Shown here: in pieces, positions 60,084 to 64,000 of the stretch
How positions within the stretch are numbered: position 1 is the stretch's first letter
Layout of the letters: every line of letters starts with the position of its first letter
NCBI RefSeq assembly: GCF_000698595.1
Contig: NZ_JFHC01000041.1
Span: 1-64,000 of the forward strand
Length of the DNA: 64,000 nucleotides
From: Caballeronia glathei
GTDB taxonomy: Bacteria; Pseudomonadota; Gammaproteobacteria; Burkholderiales; Burkholderiaceae
Direction: 5' to 3'
Made by a program: the position numbers and the translations under genes
Notes under the pieces: generated by a model
What the model was told of the DNA's origin: nothing
What the model saw: the letters and a program-made list of their open reading frames with translations, nothing else
The model's database searches: none

Positions 60084-61253
60084 ATGGATCTAGACTTCTG
60101 GTGGCTGCTGGTCATCCCCGTCGCGTTTGCACTCGGCTGGATCGCGTCCCGCTATGACCTGAAAACGCTGCTGTCCGAGAACGCGAATCTGCCGCGCTCG
60201 TATTTTCGCGGCCTCAACTTCCTCCTCAACGAGCAGCACGACAAGGCCATCGACGCCTTCATCGAAGTCGCGAAGCTCGATCCCGAAACCATCGAACTGC
60301 ACTTCGCGCTCGGCAACCTGTTTCGGCGGCGCGGCGAGACCGATCGCGCGATCCGGGTGCATCAGAATCTCCTGAGCCGCGCCGATCTGCCGGTTGCCGA
60401 GCGCGACCACGCGCTCTTCGAGCTCGGACAGGACTTCCTGAAGGCGGGCCTGCTCGACCGCGCGGAGGAGACGTTCCGCTCGCTCGAGGCCGGCGAGTAC
60501 GCGCTCGGCGCACAGCGCGCGCTCTTGACCATTTACGAGATCGAGAAGGACTGGCCGAAGTCGATTGCGACGGCCGAACGCATCGAGAAGATGGGCGCGC
60601 CGTCGCTCAACAAGGAAATCGCCCATTTTCATTGCGAACTCGCGCAGGAAGCATTGCAGCGCAAGAACCCCGACGAGGCGCGGGCCGAACTGAAGCTCGC
60701 GCTCGCGGCGAACCCGGAGAACGTGCGTGCGACGATCCTCGTCGGCGATGTCGACGCGGCCGCCGGCACGCTCGAAGCCGCGATTGTCTGCTGGAAGCGT
60801 GTCGAGACGCAGAACGCGGCATATCTGCCGCTCGTCGCCGAGAAGCTGATGAACGCGCTCAGCGCGCTCGGCCGCGCGTCCGAGGGTGTCGATCTGCTGA
60901 TCGACTACGCGAGCCGCTATCCGTCCAACGATCTGCTCGATGTGGCGTTCAAGCATGCCGCGGAGCTTCGCGGACTCGAAGCCGCCCATGCGCTCGCGCG
61001 CCAGCAGATGCAGGCCGCACCGAATCTCGCGGGCATGACGCGCCTGCTCGAAGCGCAGGAGGCCACTGCGGACGAACCGCGTCGCGGCGAATTGCAACTG
61101 ATGCGCGCGCTCGTCAAGCAGCGGACCAAGAACCTGCCCCGCTACACGTGTCAAACTTGTGGTTTCCGCGCACGTCTTTTCTACTGGCAGTGTCCCGGCT
61201 GCAGCGGCTGGGAAACGTACGCACCGCGTCGCGTCGAGCCCATTACCGGCTAG
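60084..61253 (+). CDS. lapB: Lipopolysaccharide assembly protein LapB
   Basis: A 389-residue protein anchored by an N-terminal helix (WWLLVIPVAFALGWIASRY), with about nine TPRs in the cytoplasm and a C-terminal rubredoxin-like knuckle CQTCGFRARLFYWQCPGC in which four cysteines bind metal. LapB (YciM) adapts LpxC to FtsH proteolysis and so limits LPS synthesis. It follows lapA directly; ugd and the heptose genes come next, a coherent LPS cluster. Confidence 0.95.
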   Translation: MDLDFWWLLVIPVAFALGWIASRYDLKTLLSENANLPRSYFRGLNFLLNEQHDKAIDAFIEVAKLDPETIELHFALGNLFRRRGETDRAIRVHQNLLSRADLPVAERDHALFELGQDFLKAGLLDRAEETFRSLEAGEYALGAQRALLTIYEIEKDWPKSIATAERIEKMGAPSLNKEIAHFHCELAQEALQRKNPDEARAELKLALAANPENVRATILVGDVDAAAGTLEAAIVCWKRVETQNAAYLPLVAEKLMNALSALGRASEGVDLLIDYASRYPSNDLLDVAFKHAAELRGLEAAHALARQQMQAAPNLAGMTRLLEAQEATADEPRRGELQLMRALVKQRTKNLPRYTCQTCGFRARLFYWQCPGCSGWETYAPRRVEPITG

Positions 61254-61352
61254 CCGGCTTCGAGGTGGGCCTGCGCCCGACGCACGCGAACGGCTTCGAA
61301 CGGTCGTGATCGTCTGGCATCAACCGGCATCTACAGAACAACCGGAAAGCGT

Positions 61353-62768
61353 ATGAAAATTACCATCGTCGGCACGGGTTACGTCGGTCTCGTGACCGGC
61401 GCGTGTCTCGCCGAAATCGGCAACGACGTGTTTTGCGTGGACGTCGATCCGCGCAAGATCGAGATTCTCAACAACGGCGGCGTGCCGATCCACGAGCCGG
61501 GCCTTCAGGAAATGCTGAGGCGCACCCGCGCGGCCGGCCGCATCCAGTTTTCCACCGACGTGAAGGCGAGCGTCGAGCATGGCGAGATCCAGTTCATCGC
61601 GGTCGGCACGCCGCCGGACGAGGACGGCTCCGCCGACCTGCAATACGTGCTCGCGGCGGCGCGCAACATCGGGCGCTATTCGAACGGCTTCAAGGTGATC
61701 GTCGACAAGTCGACGGTGCCGGTCGGCACGGCGCTCCAGGTGCGAAGCGTCGTGGAGGAAGAGTTGCGCGCGCGCGGGCTCGATGCCGCGGGCAAGCATG
61801 GCTTCTCCGTCGTGTCGAATCCCGAGTTTCTGAAGGAAGGCGCGGCCGTGGACGACTTCATGCGCCCCGATCGCATCGTGATCGGACTCGACGACGACGC
61901 CGCCGGCCGCATCGCGCGCGAAAAGATGAAGCGGCTCTACACGCCGTTCAACCGCAATCACGAGCGCACGCTCTACATGGACGTGCGTTCGGCGGAATTC
62001 ACGAAGTACGCGGCCAACGCGATGCTCGCCACGCGCATTTCGTTCATGAACGACCTGTCGAACCTGGCGGACACGATTGGCGCAGACATCGAAGCGGTGC
62101 GTCGCGGGATCGGCTCCGATCCGCGCATCGGCTACGACTTCCTGTATGCGGGCTGCGGCTACGGTGGCTCGTGCTTTCCGAAGGACGTGCAGGCGCTCAT
62201 CCAGACGGCGCGCGAGAACGGCCATCGCCTGCGGATCCTGGAATCGGTCGAGGAGGTCAACGACGCGCAGAAGGAAGTGCTCGTCGAGAAGATCACGAGG
62301 CGCATGGGCGAAGACCTGCGCGGGCGCACGTTCGCGGTCTGGGGCCTCGCGTTCAAGCCCAACACGGACGACATGCGCGAGGCGTCGAGCCGCCGCGTGA
62401 TCGAGGCGCTGCTCGAGCGTGGCGCGACCGTTCGCGCGTACGATCCGGTGGCGCTCGACGAAGCCCGGCGCGTGTTCGCACTCGATCTCGCCGAGCGGCC
62501 CGAGGACATGAAGCGGCTCTCCTTCGTGCGCACGCAGAAGGACGCGCTGCCCGGCGCGGATGCGCTCGTGATCGTCACCGAGTGGAAGGAATTCAAGAGC
62601 CCCGATTTCAGCCATCTCAGGAGCGAACTGAAGATGCCGGTCGTCTTTGATGGCCGCAATCTGTACGAACCCGAAGCGATGGCGGAACTCGGCATCGACT
62701 ATTACGCGATAGGACGTCCCCATGTCGAATTCGACGACGCTGCCGCCGGCAACGCATCTGCCAAATAA
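61353..62768 (+). CDS. ugd: UDP-glucose 6-dehydrogenase
   Basis: A 471-residue NAD-dependent enzyme oxidising UDP-glucose to UDP-glucuronate. It shows the Rossmann motif ITIVGTGYVGLVTGACLAE, VGTPPDEDGSADL, FLKEGAAVDDF and the catalytic Cys in YAGCGYGGSCFPKDV. The product feeds L-Ara4N modification of lipid A, which is essential in Burkholderia, and capsule sugars. It sits 99 bp after lapB, and its 3' end overlaps hldA by 47 bp. Confidence 0.95.
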   Translation: MKITIVGTGYVGLVTGACLAEIGNDVFCVDVDPRKIEILNNGGVPIHEPGLQEMLRRTRAAGRIQFSTDVKASVEHGEIQFIAVGTPPDEDGSADLQYVLAAARNIGRYSNGFKVIVDKSTVPVGTALQVRSVVEEELRARGLDAAGKHGFSVVSNPEFLKEGAAVDDFMRPDRIVIGLDDDAAGRIAREKMKRLYTPFNRNHERTLYMDVRSAEFTKYAANAMLATRISFMNDLSNLADTIGADIEAVRRGIGSDPRIGYDFLYAGCGYGGSCFPKDVQALIQTARENGHRLRILESVEEVNDAQKEVLVEKITRRMGEDLRGRTFAVWGLAFKPNTDDMREASSRRVIEALLERGATVRAYDPVALDEARRVFALDLAERPEDMKRLSFVRTQKDALPGADALVIVTEWKEFKSPDFSHLRSELKMPVVFDGRNLYEPEAMAELGIDYYAIGRPHVEFDDAAAGNASAK

Positions 62769-63711
62769 GCAAGCGCCCATTCCCGTCGTGCCGCGCGCGC
62801 GCATCACGGCCGCGCGCGTGCTGGTGGTCGGCGATGTGATGCTCGACCGTTACTGGTTCGGCGACGTGAACCGCATCTCGCCGGAAGCGCCCGTGCCGGT
62901 CGTGCACGTGCAGCGCAAGGAAGACCGCCTCGGCGGCGCGGCGAACGTCGCGCGCAATGCGGCCGCGCTCGGCGCGCAGGCAGGCCTGCTGTGCGTGGTG
63001 GGGCATGACGAGCCGGGCGAGCGCGTGGTCGAACTGCTCGGCGAGAGCAAGGTCGCGGCGCACCTCGAGCGCGACCCCGAACTCCTTACCACGATCAAGC
63101 TGCGCGTGCTGTCGCGCCAGCAGCAACTGCTGCGCGTCGATTTCGAGAACACGCCGACGCACGAAGTGCTGCACGCGTGCCTTGCGCGGTTCGCCGACCT
63201 GCTGCCGCAGCACGACGTGATCCTGATGTCCGACTACGCGAAGGGCGGCCTCACGCACGTGACGCAGATGATCGCGGACGCGAGGCGTGCGGGCAAGCCG
63301 GTGCTGGTCGATCCGAAGGGTGACGACTGGGACCGCTATCGCGGCGCCACGCTGATCACGCCGAACCGCGCTGAATTGCGCGAAGTGGTCGGGCACTGGA
63401 AGTCGGAGGAGGACCTGCACGAGCGTGTCGCGAAGCTGCGCGCCGAGCTCGATTTCGATGCGTTGCTGCTCACGCGCTCGGAGGAGGGCATGACGCTCTT
63501 CACCGACAACCGCGTGCTCCACACCTCGGCCGACGCACGCGAAGTGTATGATGTTTCGGGCGCGGGCGACACGGTCATCGCAACCGTCGCGACCATGCTG
63601 GGCGCGGGTGTGCCGCTCGTCGACTCGATCGTCTACGCCAACCGGGCGGCGGGAATCGTCGTCGGGAAACTGGGCACGGCGACCGTCGACTACAACGAAC
63701 TTTTCGCTTGA
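62722..63711 (+). CDS. hldA: D-glycero-beta-D-manno-heptose-7-phosphate kinase
   Basis: A 329-residue PfkB-family kinase of LPS-heptose synthesis, the separate HldA (RfaE domain I) without the nucleotidyltransferase domain. It has LVVGDVMLDRYWFGDVNRISPEAPVPVVHV (in parts), GGAANVARNAAALG, and the catalytic DVSGAGDTVIAT. ATG 62722 with AGGACG upstream puts the start 47 bp inside ugd; the next plausible start would cut little of the domain. It is followed 7 bp later by hldD. Confidence 0.94.
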   Translation: MSNSTTLPPATHLPNKQAPIPVVPRARITAARVLVVGDVMLDRYWFGDVNRISPEAPVPVVHVQRKEDRLGGAANVARNAAALGAQAGLLCVVGHDEPGERVVELLGESKVAAHLERDPELLTTIKLRVLSRQQQLLRVDFENTPTHEVLHACLARFADLLPQHDVILMSDYAKGGLTHVTQMIADARRAGKPVLVDPKGDDWDRYRGATLITPNRAELREVVGHWKSEEDLHERVAKLRAELDFDALLLTRSEEGMTLFTDNRVLHTSADAREVYDVSGAGDTVIATVATMLGAGVPLVDSIVYANRAAGIVVGKLGTATVDYNELFA

Positions 63712-63718
63712 AATCACC

Positions 63719-64000
63719 ATGACCATCATCGTCACCGGCGCGGCCGGCTTCATCGGCAGCAACATCGTCAAGGCGCTCAACGAGCGCGGCGAAGAGCGCG
63801 TGATCGCGGTCGACAACCTGACGCGCGCCGACAAGTTCAAGAACCTCGTCGATTGCGAAATTGCCGATTACCTCGACAAGACCACGTTCGTCGAGCGCTT
63901 TGCGCGCGGCGACTTCGGCCGCGTGCGCGCGGTGTTCCATGAAGGCGCCTGTTCGGACACGATGGAGACCGACGGCCGCTACATGATGGAGAACAACTTC
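63719..64000 (+). CDS. hldD: ADP-L-glycero-D-manno-heptose 6-epimerase (partial)
   Basis: The first 94 codons of HldD (RfaD) are present before the window ends. MTIIVTGAAGFIGSNIVKAL is the SDR nucleotide motif, and VDNLTRADKFKNLVDCEIADYLDK and FHEGACSDTMETDGRYMMENNF (each partly quoted) are specific HldD blocks. It interconverts ADP-heptose epimers for the LPS inner core. It begins 7 bp after hldA and continues past the right edge. Confidence 0.94.
   Translation, partial: MTIIVTGAAGFIGSNIVKALNERGEERVIAVDNLTRADKFKNLVDCEIADYLDKTTFVERFARGDFGRVRAVFHEGACSDTMETDGRYMMENNF

Overview
The window is ordinary high-GC chromosome of a Burkholderiaceae member, most likely Burkholderia sensu lato (Caballeronia or Paraburkholderia type). 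The evidence is the gyrA, DUF2059, serC, pheA, (hisC), tyrA, aroA, cmk, rpsA, ihfB, lapA, lapB, ugd, hldA, hldD order at 48-64 kb, the ssrA tag ANDDTFALAA, an fds-type formate dehydrogenase, and urt urea-uptake genes next to ureD. I see no prophage, IS element, CRISPR array or conjugative module. The genus call is inference from gene order and protein style; no database was searched.

Region by region. 0.3-3.4 kb (minus strand): a polar amino-acid ABC transporter behind a sigma54-type promoter with NtrC-like boxes. 3.4-11.1 kb (minus): urtABCDE and ureD, also behind a sigma54-type promoter; urtD and urtE are separated by about 900 bp of inverted copies of a repeat that also fills the left end of the window. 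11.4-15.1 kb (minus): aldehyde dehydrogenase, SDR and MFS transporter operon. 15.4-23.6 kb (plus): ppa, a DUF482 acyltransferase, nadE, glnB, a Kef-type antiporter and a class I amidotransferase with a 210-residue low-complexity head. 23.7-26.7 kb (minus): two envelope proteins of unknown role and a GNAT enzyme. 26.9-33.4 kb: MHS-family carrier, TPR/GT9-like protein, a zinc-type ArsR/CDF operon with a visible operator, and an FAD monooxygenase. 33.5-40 kb: fdsGBAD formate dehydrogenase with a divergent regulator. 40-44.4 kb: small exported protein, GT4 glycosyltransferase, and an exported PIG-L/lectin/FG-GAP protein. 44.5-47.3 kb (minus): ssrA, gph, ubiG, ompA. 47.9-64 kb (plus): gyrA, the serine/aromatic amino-acid block, rpsA, ihfB, LPS-assembly and heptose genes, cut off inside hldD.

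How the parts work together. Two nitrogen-scavenging transporters lie back to back on the same strand and both carry sigma54-type signals, with PII (glnB) 8 kb away, so this is a nitrogen-responsive neighbourhood. The urease genes expected after ureD are absent. In the aromatic block hisC survives only as an internally deleted remnant between pheA and tyrA. No clearly undescribed system is present. The items most worth a second look are the hisC remnant, the orphan ureD, the repeat family splitting the urt operon, the zinc operon with its operator, GyrA residues 83/84/87, and two oddly built exported or extended enzymes.
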